Positions 17,053-24,744 of a stretch of 25,065 nucleotides of DNA are shown in pieces (position 1 is the first letter of the stretch; the number at the start of each line of letters is the position of its first letter). The stretch spans positions 1 to 25,065 of the forward strand of contig JBBWWC010000074.1 of the NCBI GenBank assembly GCA_050256555.1, read 5' to 3'. The stretch is from UBA1146 sp050256555. Its GTDB lineage: Bacteria > Planctomycetota > UBA8108 > UBA1146. The notes beneath the pieces were generated by a model. That model had not been told where the DNA came from, ran no database searches, and saw nothing but the letters and a program-made list of their open reading frames with translations. The translations under genes were made by a program, and so were the position numbers.

Positions 17053-18354
17053 CTAGGGGCAGTAAGAAGCCGCTTCGCATTCCGCACCTTCAACGATCCC
17101 GCAATCCGGGAACGGTGCACTTGGAACGGGGCCACTCAGAAGGCGATAGCTGATGATGAAGATCGCATCACCAGAATCGAGAAAGCCATCCGAGTTCGCA
17201 TCACACGCTTCAGCACAAGCACCAGCGGGCCCGGCCTGGAACAGCTCGTTCAGGATCCAGATACCGTCAGCAATGTTGATACTTGCATCTCCATTACAGT
17301 TACCACGAATGAACGGGGTGTCAGGAGGAGCGTACTGTGGGAACAGGGTCAAAGAGCCGTCGACAAGAGCTGGCTCAAGACTTCCACCACCGACCACAAC
17401 AACGTTCACTACCGGAGGAGAACCAAGCGCATTGGACCAGCTAAGAGCGGTCGTGGTTGGATCCGTCAGTCCGGCAAGAGCGGAAGCTTCTGTCGTGTAG
17501 GTAACATCAAGCACCTCGGTAGCAGTTTCAAATGCCAAGGTATTGGCACCGGTGAAACTGTACACCACTCCGATGGTCCAACCATTCGAAGGAGTAGTAT
17601 TGATTCCTTCGAAATCTGGGCTGAATCCAATGTCGGAGTTCCACGCAACGGAATCAACACTCAGAAGAGCGGGATCATGCTCCATACCCATGGAGAAACC
17701 CTGGGTGGCATTGGGGAAACCGGGGTTCGCCGGATCCTCAACAATCGAAGGACTGACGGTAACCGTCGCCTCTCCAGTGTTTCCGTCGTAATCCGCGGAG
17801 GAATCTCCAGCCTGGTAGCTGAAAGGCGGCGGTCCAGAAACCAATTCGATGGTTCCTGCAGTGGTCGCGGGCAAAATCGACTGGCCACCAACCACCACCA
17901 GGATTTCCACTGCTGGGCTTCCCAGAGTTGAACAAAGTTCAACTTGCGTGGCACTTCCGGCAGCTCCGATGAGGTCGTAGCTCGCAACGTTTAACTCGTA
18001 TCCTGTTCCCTGTGCAAGGTTTGCACAGCCGGTGAAACAGATCACGACTCCAACGGTAAAACCTTCAGCAGCGTCAACGTTGACCTGATTGAAATCAGGA
18101 GGAGAACCGTTTTTCACTGTTTCGGTAGTCGCACCGTCGACGACAGCAGTAAGACTCAGCGCACCGCCGTCATGGCAGCCTCCGAAGGACCAACCCTGAA
18201 TGTCGTCTCCATTGTTATCAAGAAGGACCTGAACGTCGACGCTTGATCCGGGCGCACCCGAAGCGTCACTGATCGACAGATCGTACTGGGCAAACACCTG
18301 GGCACTGATCAGGAGCGCGAAGGTGAGGGTAAAAGCTATCTTGCTTGTTTTCAT
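17053..18354 (-). CDS. Secreted protein B2: two cohesin-like repeats plus dockerin-like module
   Basis: A 433-aa exported protein. Signal peptide 1-22, cleaved after VFA. Repeat 1 spans about 24-177 and repeat 2 about 178-347; the dockerin-like module is 348-433, with two EF-hand-type loops, NCNGDASINIAD and DANSDGFLDSGD, each followed by a hydrophobic helix. Each repeat contains a GWxxG/GFSMG strand, a strand such as GWTIGVVYSF and a closing signature LGSPxVxxxVVVGG. Repeat 1 alone carries Cys (CHD, CFTGC), probably disulfide-bonded outside the cell. The C-terminus is CEAASYCP. ATG at 18354 has GGAG eight bases upstream. It lies 56 bp after A2 and before a strong terminator, so the pair forms an operon. 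It is a clear paralogue of B1 but lacks one repeat. No enzymatic domain is seen; function unknown, Ca-dependent assembly inferred. Confidence 0.88.
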   Translation of the reverse strand: MKTSKIAFTLTFALLISAQVFAQYDLSISDASGAPGSSVDVQVLLDNNGDDIQGWSFGGCHDGGALSLTAVVDGATTETVKNGSPPDFNQVNVDAAEGFTVGVVICFTGCANLAQGTGYELNVASYDLIGAAGSATQVELCSTLGSPAVEILVVVGGQSILPATTAGTIELVSGPPPFSYQAGDSSADYDGNTGEATVTVSPSIVEDPANPGFPNATQGFSMGMEHDPALLSVDSVAWNSDIGFSPDFEGINTTPSNGWTIGVVYSFTGANTLAFETATEVLDVTYTTEASALAGLTDPTTTALSWSNALGSPPVVNVVVVGGGSLEPALVDGSLTLFPQYAPPDTPFIRGNCNGDASINIADGIWILNELFQAGPAGACAEACDANSDGFLDSGDAIFIISYRLLSGPVPSAPFPDCGIVEGAECEAASYCP

Positions 18355-18410
18355 GTTTCTTACTCCACTTCCTAGTGGAAATCCTTTTTCTTTGGGTTCC
18401 TGTTAAATGA

Positions 18411-20246
18411 CTAGTTACACGAGGCCGGAAGGGCACAGTCCAGATCGTCAGCAGTCGGATCGGGGCCGGCCGTAAATGGTCCTGGATCCGGCATTGTGGG
18501 GCCGAATTTAAACAGGAAGTTAAGAAGGAATACAGAGTCCGCCAGGTTAATGATCGAGTCGTCATTGGCGTCGCAGGAATCGAGGCAACCGACCTCGTAG
18601 CCCTGGAACTGACTGGCAATCACAGTGGCGGCATCCGCAAGGTCAACCAAGGTGTCTGTGTTACAGTCTCCACGTAAAAATGCGGGAACCGGAATGATTT
18701 CGTAATCAGCACCAACCAGGGCAAAGTCCTGGATCGACTGGTAGTTGATGACAGCCATGTTGTTGATCGGGACCTGACCATTACCGTTCAGTCCGTCACA
18801 GAAATCGATGCTGAATGAATCACCACAAATAGCTCCACCGTCAACCTCAGCTTGCACGCAAGCGATCATCAGCGGCTCAACCGTTGTCGGGAGCTGCTGG
18901 TTTTCAAAGGGAGGAAGAGCATCCATGAGAATACCGGCGATCAGTTCGCGGCCGTCACCGTCATTATCATCATTATCAATCTGGTAGTTCACGAACTCGG
19001 CTCCAAGCTCGTCAGCGATCGTACCTTCAATGGTGAAGGTGCCATCGATCAACAAGAGGTCGTCGTAGCAGACGGCCATCTGAATACCTTGAAGGTTGTC
19101 GTTCGGGTCACTGTAGAAGAAGCAGAACTCGATGTCCTGTCCTGGGAACCCTTGTCCACCATTGGTACCGGTGTCGGGGAAATCACGCTGACCAATATAG
19201 AAAGCGGTGTCGTTAACCGGTGGAGGTGGGATCGGCAGAAGAGTCATCGATCCATTCTCAAGGGAGGGACTGATCGAAAGACCTGCCACAACAATCACGT
19301 TATCAAGAGTCGGCGTTCCCAGCTCATCGTTTACCAGCTCAAGACTGGTCTGGATGGCCGGATCCGGCTCGATGATCTCAAGATTGGAGCTGTAAACGTA
19401 GCTCGCAATGTGGTTGTCGCTTCCGGTCGGAATGTTCTGCCCACTGAAGGGGCTCTCGAAATCGAGAACAACACCGAGACTTCCACCATTACTGTAGATC
19501 TCAGGAACCACGAGCTCAGCACCCGCGGAAAGAGTCTCAGAACCAAGAGTAATGTTCTGGAGGGTGATCAGGCTCGGATCATGAGAAGCAGCCACAACAA
19601 ATCCCTGTACTCCACCACTGGAGTTAGAGAGAAGAATGCGAGCGGCACCGCTTCCATCCGAATCGATACTTGTCGATTCGATCCTCATGCTGTCGGGGGG
19701 AGGTGGCAAGAGAGTCAGGGTACCGTTGTTCAGTCCCAACCCATTCGAAGCATCGACGCCCTGGCCATTCTGGACCAGCAAGTTCGACAGTGGTGGGTTA
19801 TTCAACACACCATCGGTGAACTCAACAGCACTTGGGGTATCACTCGATACCAGTTGTTGCGGAGTCATCGTGAAGGTGGCGATCTCAAGGTCGCTACCAG
19901 CAGGAATCTCCTGGCCATCAAAAGGTGCTGCGGAATCAACAACGACTCCGAGGGTAAATCCACCGGAGAGAATCTCCGGAACAATCAGTTCCGCCGAAGC
20001 GGCTTCTGTGGCATCACCTTGTAAAACATCGCTGACAGCCAGCAACGAATCATCAAAGGCGATAGCGAGTACGAAACCTTCGACCGGTTGGTCAGCTTCC
20101 ATAAGGACGCTCAAGGTCTCCGACGCAATTCCAGCTGCTTCTCCATCGGTGATGGTCAGCGAGTTCTGGGCGAAAGCATGGGTTCCGACCGCGGCAAAAA
20201 TTACCGCGAGCAGTGCGCTGCGAAGGCGCGAAAGACGGCGGTTCAT
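18411..20246 (-). CDS. Secreted protein A2: three cohesin-like repeats plus dockerin-like module
   Basis: A 611-aa exported protein. Signal peptide 1-26 with cleavage at AFA before Q27. Three repeats follow: 28-187, 188-346 and a divergent third at 347-523 that carries an acidic insert (DNDDNDGDG) likely to bind calcium. Shared repeat landmarks are QGF/EGF with a following strand, GAELVVPEI, GVVLDFxxPFxGQxIPxGSD, and the closing VxNVxVVxG-type signature; proline runs PPPP separate the repeats. The dockerin-like end (524-611) has loops DCNTDTLVDLAD and DANDDSIINLAD, then the terminal CALPASCN. The frame shows GTG then ATG; ATG at 20246 was chosen because AGGAG lies seven bases before it. It heads cassette 2, with B2 56 bp downstream, and is a paralogue of A1. 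Function is not known; extracellular scaffold or matrix protein is inferred. Confidence 0.88.
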   Translation of the reverse strand: MNRRLSRLRSALLAVIFAAVGTHAFAQNSLTITDGEAAGIASETLSVLMEADQPVEGFVLAIAFDDSLLAVSDVLQGDATEAASAELIVPEILSGGFTLGVVVDSAAPFDGQEIPAGSDLEIATFTMTPQQLVSSDTPSAVEFTDGVLNNPPLSNLLVQNGQGVDASNGLGLNNGTLTLLPPPPDSMRIESTSIDSDGSGAARILLSNSSGGVQGFVVAASHDPSLITLQNITLGSETLSAGAELVVPEIYSNGGSLGVVLDFESPFSGQNIPTGSDNHIASYVYSSNLEIIEPDPAIQTSLELVNDELGTPTLDNVIVVAGLSISPSLENGSMTLLPIPPPPVNDTAFYIGQRDFPDTGTNGGQGFPGQDIEFCFFYSDPNDNLQGIQMAVCYDDLLLIDGTFTIEGTIADELGAEFVNYQIDNDDNDGDGRELIAGILMDALPPFENQQLPTTVEPLMIACVQAEVDGGAICGDSFSIDFCDGLNGNGQVPINNMAVINYQSIQDFALVGADYEIIPVPAFLRGDCNTDTLVDLADAATVIASQFQGYEVGCLDSCDANDDSIINLADSVFLLNFLFKFGPTMPDPGPFTAGPDPTADDLDCALPASCN

Positions 20247-20560
20247 CACTACTCTCCTCGTCTCCAGGGGGACACTTCGAAATCTTCGTCTCGATCAGGG
20301 AGGCCTTTCTTACCGATTCCTGACCTTTCGGGAGATTCCGAGTAGGGGGAAAAAAACTAACAAAAAAATGTCTTGTTAATGCTATTCGGGCGAACCTGGA
20401 AACAGCTCAGGGGAGAACTGAGGCCAGAGATCGACCGACCAAATGTCGGCTATGTAGCGAAGGAAGAGGAATACCTGTAAGGCATGGGCCTGAAGGTACG
20501 GAGGGATCTTCTTCAAATCCCTTGTGCTGGAGATTCCACGGTATCACCCATTGTCAATCC

Positions 20561-20572
20561 TGTCTATAGACA
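20561..20572. promoter_or_regulatory. 12-bp perfect palindrome, possible operator
   Basis: TGTCTATAGACA reads the same on both strands and lies upstream of the A2-B2 operon, adjacent to TTGACA (minus strand, 20557-20552). Such a site suits a small dimeric regulator, but no regulator gene is nearby and a palindrome of this length can occur by chance. Confidence 0.3.
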
Positions 20573-20649
20573 ACAGCCTTTGTAAACAGACCCCCGGGTC
20601 TTGATAGCCGCCCATGACGAAGCGAAGCAATGGGAATCTCTGCGATATC

Positions 20650-20689
20650 CGGGAAGCGATACCGGACTTCGGGAAACGATACCGGGTTG
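20650..20689. repeat. Two copies of an imperfect 20-bp tandem repeat
   Basis: The units CGGGAAGCGATACCGGACTT (20650-20669) and CGGGAAACGATACCGGGTT (from 20670) follow each other directly, and GCGATATC just before them resembles part of the unit. They lie between the cassette 1 terminator and the A2 gene. They could be tandem binding sites or simple local duplication. Confidence 0.7.
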
Positions 20690-20772
20690 AAAACGAGACG
20701 AGGTTGAGGTGAGTCAGGAATGGTCACAAAAGTGCTCAATACACAATCTCACAAAAAAATCCGTCATCAGAC

Positions 20773-20810
20773 AAAAATAGGGCCCGAAGCGCTTCACGCT
20801 TCGGGCCCTA
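20773..20810 (-). terminator. Intrinsic terminator of cassette 1 (after B1)
   Basis: A perfect 14-bp stem (20778-20791 with 20797-20810, core GGGCCCGAAGCG) around a 5-nt loop, followed on the minus strand by TTTTT. It lies 46 bp after the B1 stop and is a textbook Rho-independent terminator ending the A1-B1 unit. Confidence 0.93.
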
Positions 20811-20856
20811 TGGCGGAATCCTTTTGAAAAATTCCACTAGATGTCAGATTCCATGA

Positions 20857-22656
20857 TCAGGGGCAGTAGCTCGTCGCCTCACAGTCAGCTCCAGCTTCTG
20901 GACCACAATCGGGGAACGGAGCTGCAGGAGCAGGTCCATCCAGAAGTCTGTAGTTGATGATGTAAATCGCATCTGCCTGGTCATATTTGGCATCATTGTT
21001 GGCATCACAAGCAACAGCGCATGTACCACTCGGACCACTCAAGAACAGCTCATTGAGGATCCAGATACCGTCTGCGATGTTTACGCCAGCATCACCATTA
21101 CAGTTTCCACGAATAAAAGGCACATCGGTCTGAGGCTGCAATGTGATCGAACCGTTTTCCAGATTCGGGTCCACTGAAGTTCCAGTCACAACAACCACAT
21201 TATCGACAGGAGGGGCTCCGAGAGTTCCTGTCCAGGTCAGATCCGTGGTTGTCGAATCGGTCGAACCTGCCAAGCCGCCAGCGACGGTGCAATAATCAAC
21301 GTTCAAGACTTCCACAACTTCCGGGAAAGCCAATGCGACACCACCAGTAAAGCTGTAGACCACGCCCAGGGTCCAGCCATTGTCGAACACACCGCCTTCG
21401 GCGAAATCTGGACTGAACGGCAGGGTGACATTGACAGCAGATGGTGTGATCAGAGAACTGTCACTTCCCAGTCCCATCGAAAAACCCTGGGTCTCATTGG
21501 GGAAGTCAGCTCCGGAAGCAGAATTATCGACCTCCTGAATGGAAATCCCCACGTTGAAGCATCCTTCTCCGGTGTCTCCATCATAGTTCGCTGTCTGTGC
21601 CGGAGCGAAAAAGGTGTACTCCGGTCCCGGGACAAACTGCGGTTCTAGAGTAATCAAACCATCCACGACGAACGGAGCCAATGAGGCCCCCCCCACCACG
21701 ACCACGTTCTCGACCGGCGGGCTTCCCAGGTCATCCGACCAGGTCAGCGCAGTCTCGATCGACCCCGTCGAACCGGCCAGGTTGCCAGCGTTCGTCTCAT
21801 AATCAACATTTAGCACCTCAAGTGGAGCCGTAAACTCAAGAGTATTGCCACCAGTAAAACTGTAAACCACTCCGATCGTCCAACCATTGTCGAACAGATT
21901 CGAAGAATCGAAATCAGGGGCGAAAGGGAGGGTCGTGGTCAAAGCAGTCGGCGACATTGCTGAACTATCATTGGCCAGGCCCATCGAAAAGCCCTGAGTT
22001 GCATTGGGGAAAGGAGCTCCGCTGGCAGAATTATCAACCTCGGAAACACCGATCCCGATGTTGAAAGAACCGACACCACTGGCGCCGTCATAACCAACCG
22101 TCTCTGAAGGTGCCGTAAAGGTATATTCCGGCCCTGGAACACCAAGGATATCAACAGAGCCAGGGTTCTGATCAGGGACTACCGAATTGCCGTTGACCAC
22201 GATCACGGTTTCCACTGGAGGATTTCCAAGTGAATTACAGAACGCGGTGGTCGCCAAACCCTCAGCATCTGGGGTGTAGGAAGCGACATTCAATTCATAA
22301 TTCGTCCCTGGTGCCAGATTTGCGCAGCCTGTGAAACAAACCACTACCCCAACGGTGTAACCTTCAGTCAGCAGGTTGACCTGATTAAAATCAGGAGCAG
22401 AGCCATTCTTCACGATCAAGGTGGTAGCACCATCTTCAACCGCAGTGATCGTCATCAATGACGTATCATGGCAAACACCGTACGACCAACCAGCAACCTC
22501 TTCTGCATTGTTATCGAAGCTAGCTGACTGGTCCAAAGAGGCACCCACAGCGCCAGTCGCAGGACCAGAGATATACAGCAGGTAATCCTGTGCCAACAAA
22601 GACGAGCTACCAGCCAGACAAAAGACCAACGAAAAAATACCAAATAGATTCTTCAT
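20857..22656 (-). CDS. Secreted protein B1: three cohesin-like repeats plus dockerin-like module
   Basis: A 599-aa exported protein, paralogue of B2. Signal peptide 1-22 (SLLA before Q23). Repeat 1 (24-173) carries the Cys residues of CHD and CFTGC, as in B2; repeats 2 (174-342) and 3 (343-511) are both exactly 169 aa, align without gaps and are about 63% identical by my count, so one arose by duplication of the other. The dockerin-like end (512-599) has loops NCNGDAGVNIAD and DANNDAKYDQAD and ends CEATSYCP. The frame extends upstream to 22707, but ATG at 22656 was chosen because AAGGA lies nine bases before it and it leads directly into the signal peptide. It follows A1 by 162 bp and precedes a strong terminator. 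Likely secreted and calcium-binding; no enzyme domain seen. Confidence 0.88.
   Translation of the reverse strand: MKNLFGIFSLVFCLAGSSSLLAQDYLLYISGPATGAVGASLDQSASFDNNAEEVAGWSYGVCHDTSLMTITAVEDGATTLIVKNGSAPDFNQVNLLTEGYTVGVVVCFTGCANLAPGTNYELNVASYTPDAEGLATTAFCNSLGNPPVETVIVVNGNSVVPDQNPGSVDILGVPGPEYTFTAPSETVGYDGASGVGSFNIGIGVSEVDNSASGAPFPNATQGFSMGLANDSSAMSPTALTTTLPFAPDFDSSNLFDNGWTIGVVYSFTGGNTLEFTAPLEVLNVDYETNAGNLAGSTGSIETALTWSDDLGSPPVENVVVVGGASLAPFVVDGLITLEPQFVPGPEYTFFAPAQTANYDGDTGEGCFNVGISIQEVDNSASGADFPNETQGFSMGLGSDSSLITPSAVNVTLPFSPDFAEGGVFDNGWTLGVVYSFTGGVALAFPEVVEVLNVDYCTVAGGLAGSTDSTTTDLTWTGTLGAPPVDNVVVVTGTSVDPNLENGSITLQPQTDVPFIRGNCNGDAGVNIADGIWILNELFLSGPSGTCAVACDANNDAKYDQADAIYIINYRLLDGPAPAAPFPDCGPEAGADCEATSYCP
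21124..21630 (-). repeat. B1 repeat 3 (507-bp coding duplication)
   Basis: Encodes residues 343-511 of B1, beginning PGPEYTFFAP. It directly abuts repeat 2, has the same length to the codon, and shares landmarks EVDNSASG, TQGFSMG, FDNGWT, VVYSFTGG and VDNVVVV. B2 has only one copy of this unit. Confidence 0.85.
21631..22137 (-). repeat. B1 repeat 2 (507-bp coding duplication)
   Basis: Encodes residues 174-342 of B1, beginning PGPEYTFTAP. It is the upstream partner of the unit at 21124-21630; 107 of 169 residues are identical by my hand count, with no gap. Confidence 0.85.
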
Positions 22657-22679
22657 GAGCGGGTTCCTTACTTTGCTCC

Positions 22680-22699
22680 GGGTCAAACTCCTCTGACCC
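22680..22699 (-). promoter_or_regulatory. Small hairpin in the A1-B1 spacer, with a Shine-Dalgarno-like loop
   Basis: On the minus strand GGGTCA and TGACCC form a 6-bp stem around an 8-nt loop containing GAGGAG, 24 bases before the B1 ATG. The functional ribosome site of B1 (AAGGA) lies between the hairpin and the ATG. It could tune B1 translation or mRNA processing within the operon, but a stem this short may be chance. Confidence 0.3.
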
Positions 22700-22818
22700 A
22701 TTCTCATTTCAAGTACATAAACTACTCAGGACACACCGAGCTAAAACTCTCACAACCCCAAGGCCGATAGGATGTATTCCAAACCTCAGCAGTGCTAACC
22801 AACCACAAACGCAACACC

Positions 22819-24690
22819 TCAACAGTTGGTGTCGTCACTTTCACAGACAGGGAGGAAATCCACCGTCGGATCCGGGCCGTCATCGTAAGGTCCAGGAGAC
22901 GGGGGTGCAGCCCCGAACTTGAACAGATAATTGAGACCAAAAACTGAATCCGCCAGGTTGAGGAAGCCGTCATCATTGAAATCACAGGCATCTGAACAAT
23001 CGATAGCAAAGCCCATGAACTGATTTTGAATAGTCGTCGCTACGTCCGCAAGATCGACCTTGTCATCGCCATTACAATCACCGCGTTGAAAGATTTCGAC
23101 CGGCAAAACAGTAACCTCGGTGCCATAACGCTCAAAATTCTGTATCGACTGCAGATCGACAACAACGTTGTTGTAAAGAAAAACAGTACCATTTCCATTA
23201 ATGTCATTACAATAATCTACCGCCAGAGTGGTCTCACACGGAGTAGCCTCATCGATCGTCACATCGATACCACCGATCACTAGTGGAAAAGCCGTTTGTG
23301 GCAAAGTTTGCCCCTCAAAGGGTGGAATGGCATCCAGTAGGATTCCGAACACTAGTTCACATCCATCGCCGTCACTGAAATCATCGTCGACCTGGATTGC
23401 CAGGTATTCGACCCCCACCTCTTCCACGATCGATCCCTCATAACTCCAGGAGGTCGGATCGATGACCAGTAAACAATCGTGGCAGAGGGTCAGAGTAAAA
23501 CCCTGGATGTTTCCATCGGGCTCGACATAACTAAAGAGTAATCGGCCGGTCGCTCCAGGAATCGGGTAATTCCCCACTTCGGGATCAAAAATCATCTCTG
23601 CGTAAAACTCGGTATTCTCTGTCGGAACCACGATGGGATCGATGGTGAATTGACCATTCTCGAGAATCGGATCGATCGACAGCCCGCCGATCACCACCAG
23701 ATTCTCTAGCGGCGGATTTCCGAAAACATTATCGACAAAGGTCAAATCGGTCACCACCGCAGCTGGAATCGGTTCGGCATCTGTCACCACCACCGGATTC
23801 AGCACCCGGTAACAGTAATTCGCAATGTGCTGATCCTCACCCGCTTCAATCTCATGACCATCAAAAGGAGGATCAAAGTCTAGCACCACGCCGATGGTGC
23901 CACCCGTACCTTCATTACTGGTGACCAGAAACTCAGCTCCGACCTCTTCGGTGACGGTACCTACAATGTCAATGCCCACCAGCTCCAGTATCGAATCGTC
24001 ATGTTCTATCGAGATGACAAATCCCTGTGCTCCTCCACCAGAGTTATCCAGTAGAATACGAGCGCAGCCTTCTCCTGCGGAATTAGCAGAAGCTTCCTCG
24101 ATGGTCAACGTTGCTGGTGGCGGGGGAAGAATTGTCAACGCTGCGGGCGCAGACACAAGATCCAGCCCTTCCATCGCACCGATGGAAAGACCACCCTGAA
24201 CCAGGATATTTGCCAGCGGCGGGTCATTCAAAACCCCATCGATGAACTCGAAACCGGTCGTCTCCGAGGTTCCGCCCGGAAGGGCTACCACCGATCGAAC
24301 TTCGAAATTCGCCAGCGAGATGTCCGTTGCTGCTGGAATCACATGACCATCAAAGGGTTCTACTGCGTCGAGAACCACTCCCAGAGTGAATCCCACGTTG
24401 AAAATCTCTGCGACGACCAGTTCTGCCCCAGCAGCCTCTGCATCGGTCCCCGTGATGACCAGATTCTCGATCGAAAGGAGATCCGAATCGCAGCCAACCG
24501 CCAGTACATAGCCCTGGATATCCGTGATGGCATCCGTACTCACTCCGAACTCAGCAGAACCCAGGCCAGCCACAGACTGTCCCTGACCAGTGAATTGAAG
24601 AGATTGCTGTCCACTCACGGGAAGACCGAAGATCAGCAGCAAGAAAAGGAAACACGGGCGAAACCGCATAATAAAGCAGCTAAGAGACAA
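22819..24690 (-). CDS. Secreted protein A1: three cohesin-like repeats plus dockerin-like module
   Basis: A 623-aa exported protein, paralogue of A2 along its whole length. A signal peptide with the core FLFLLLIFGLPVSG is followed by three repeats sharing GAELVVAEI, GVVLDAVEPFDGHVIPA and the closing signature NPPLENLVVIGG; the third is divergent and carries an acidic insert (DDDFSDGDG) like that of A2. The dockerin-like end (534-623) has loops DCNGDDKVDLAD and DFNDDGFLNLAD and ends VCESDDTNC. Start choice: TTG at 24690 has AAGGAG eight bases upstream, whereas the in-frame ATG at 24669 (MRFRPCF) and GTG at 24717 have no ribosome site; if ATG is used the protein is seven residues shorter. It heads cassette 1, with B1 162 bp downstream. 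No enzymatic domain; function unknown. Confidence 0.86.
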   Translation of the reverse strand: MSLSCFIMRFRPCFLFLLLIFGLPVSGQQSLQFTGQGQSVAGLGSAEFGVSTDAITDIQGYVLAVGCDSDLLSIENLVITGTDAEAAGAELVVAEIFNVGFTLGVVLDAVEPFDGHVIPAATDISLANFEVRSVVALPGGTSETTGFEFIDGVLNDPPLANILVQGGLSIGAMEGLDLVSAPAALTILPPPPATLTIEEASANSAGEGCARILLDNSGGGAQGFVISIEHDDSILELVGIDIVGTVTEEVGAEFLVTSNEGTGGTIGVVLDFDPPFDGHEIEAGEDQHIANYCYRVLNPVVVTDAEPIPAAVVTDLTFVDNVFGNPPLENLVVIGGLSIDPILENGQFTIDPIVVPTENTEFYAEMIFDPEVGNYPIPGATGRLLFSYVEPDGNIQGFTLTLCHDCLLVIDPTSWSYEGSIVEEVGVEYLAIQVDDDFSDGDGCELVFGILLDAIPPFEGQTLPQTAFPLVIGGIDVTIDEATPCETTLAVDYCNDINGNGTVFLYNNVVVDLQSIQNFERYGTEVTVLPVEIFQRGDCNGDDKVDLADVATTIQNQFMGFAIDCSDACDFNDDGFLNLADSVFGLNYLFKFGAAPPSPGPYDDGPDPTVDFLPVCESDDTNC

Positions 24691-24698
24691 AGATCTCG

Positions 24699-24704
24699 CT
24701 CCTT
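24699..24704 (-). promoter_or_regulatory. Ribosome binding site supporting a TTG start of A1
   Basis: AAGGAG on the minus strand is followed by eight bases and then TTG at 24690-24688. It is the only good ribosome site in this region and therefore favours TTG over the ATG at 24669, which lies about 30 bases downstream of it. Confidence 0.6.
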
Positions 24705-24744
24705 CTAACGGGCGCACTTACGAAATTGGCTGTACAAGATCGGG

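Larger units (their letters stand above)
20247..20856. other. Intergenic region between cassettes 1 and 2
   Basis: About 610 bp without a supported gene. From right to left it holds the cassette 1 terminator (20773-20810), a 20-bp imperfect tandem repeat (20650-20689), a 12-bp perfect palindrome TGTCTATAGACA (20561-20572) beside a TTGACA sequence on the minus strand (20557-20552), and an A-rich tract (about 20348-20367; T-rich on the minus strand). The promoter of the A2-B2 operon should be in this stretch, but no good -10 pairs with the TTGACA. A 61-codon frame at 20554-20739 crosses the repeats and has no ribosome site. Confidence 0.6.

Noticed and set aside
18852..20024. 390-codon plus-strand open frame
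   Set aside because: It lies entirely antisense to A2, has no known domain, and the minus frame there has a signal peptide, repeats and EF-hand loops. It is a shadow of biased codon use.
20529..20557. Sigma-70 promoter based on TTGACA at 20557-20552 (minus)
   Set aside because: The -35 match is perfect but the sequence 16-18 bases further on has no resemblance to a -10 box.
20554..20739. 61-codon minus-strand frame between the cassettes
   Set aside because: It crosses the palindrome and tandem repeats, has no ribosome site and no protein-like pattern.
11640..24690. Cellulosome gene cluster
   Set aside because: Dockerin-like and cohesin-like modules are present, but there is no glycoside hydrolase, carbohydrate-binding or S-layer module in any of the five proteins.
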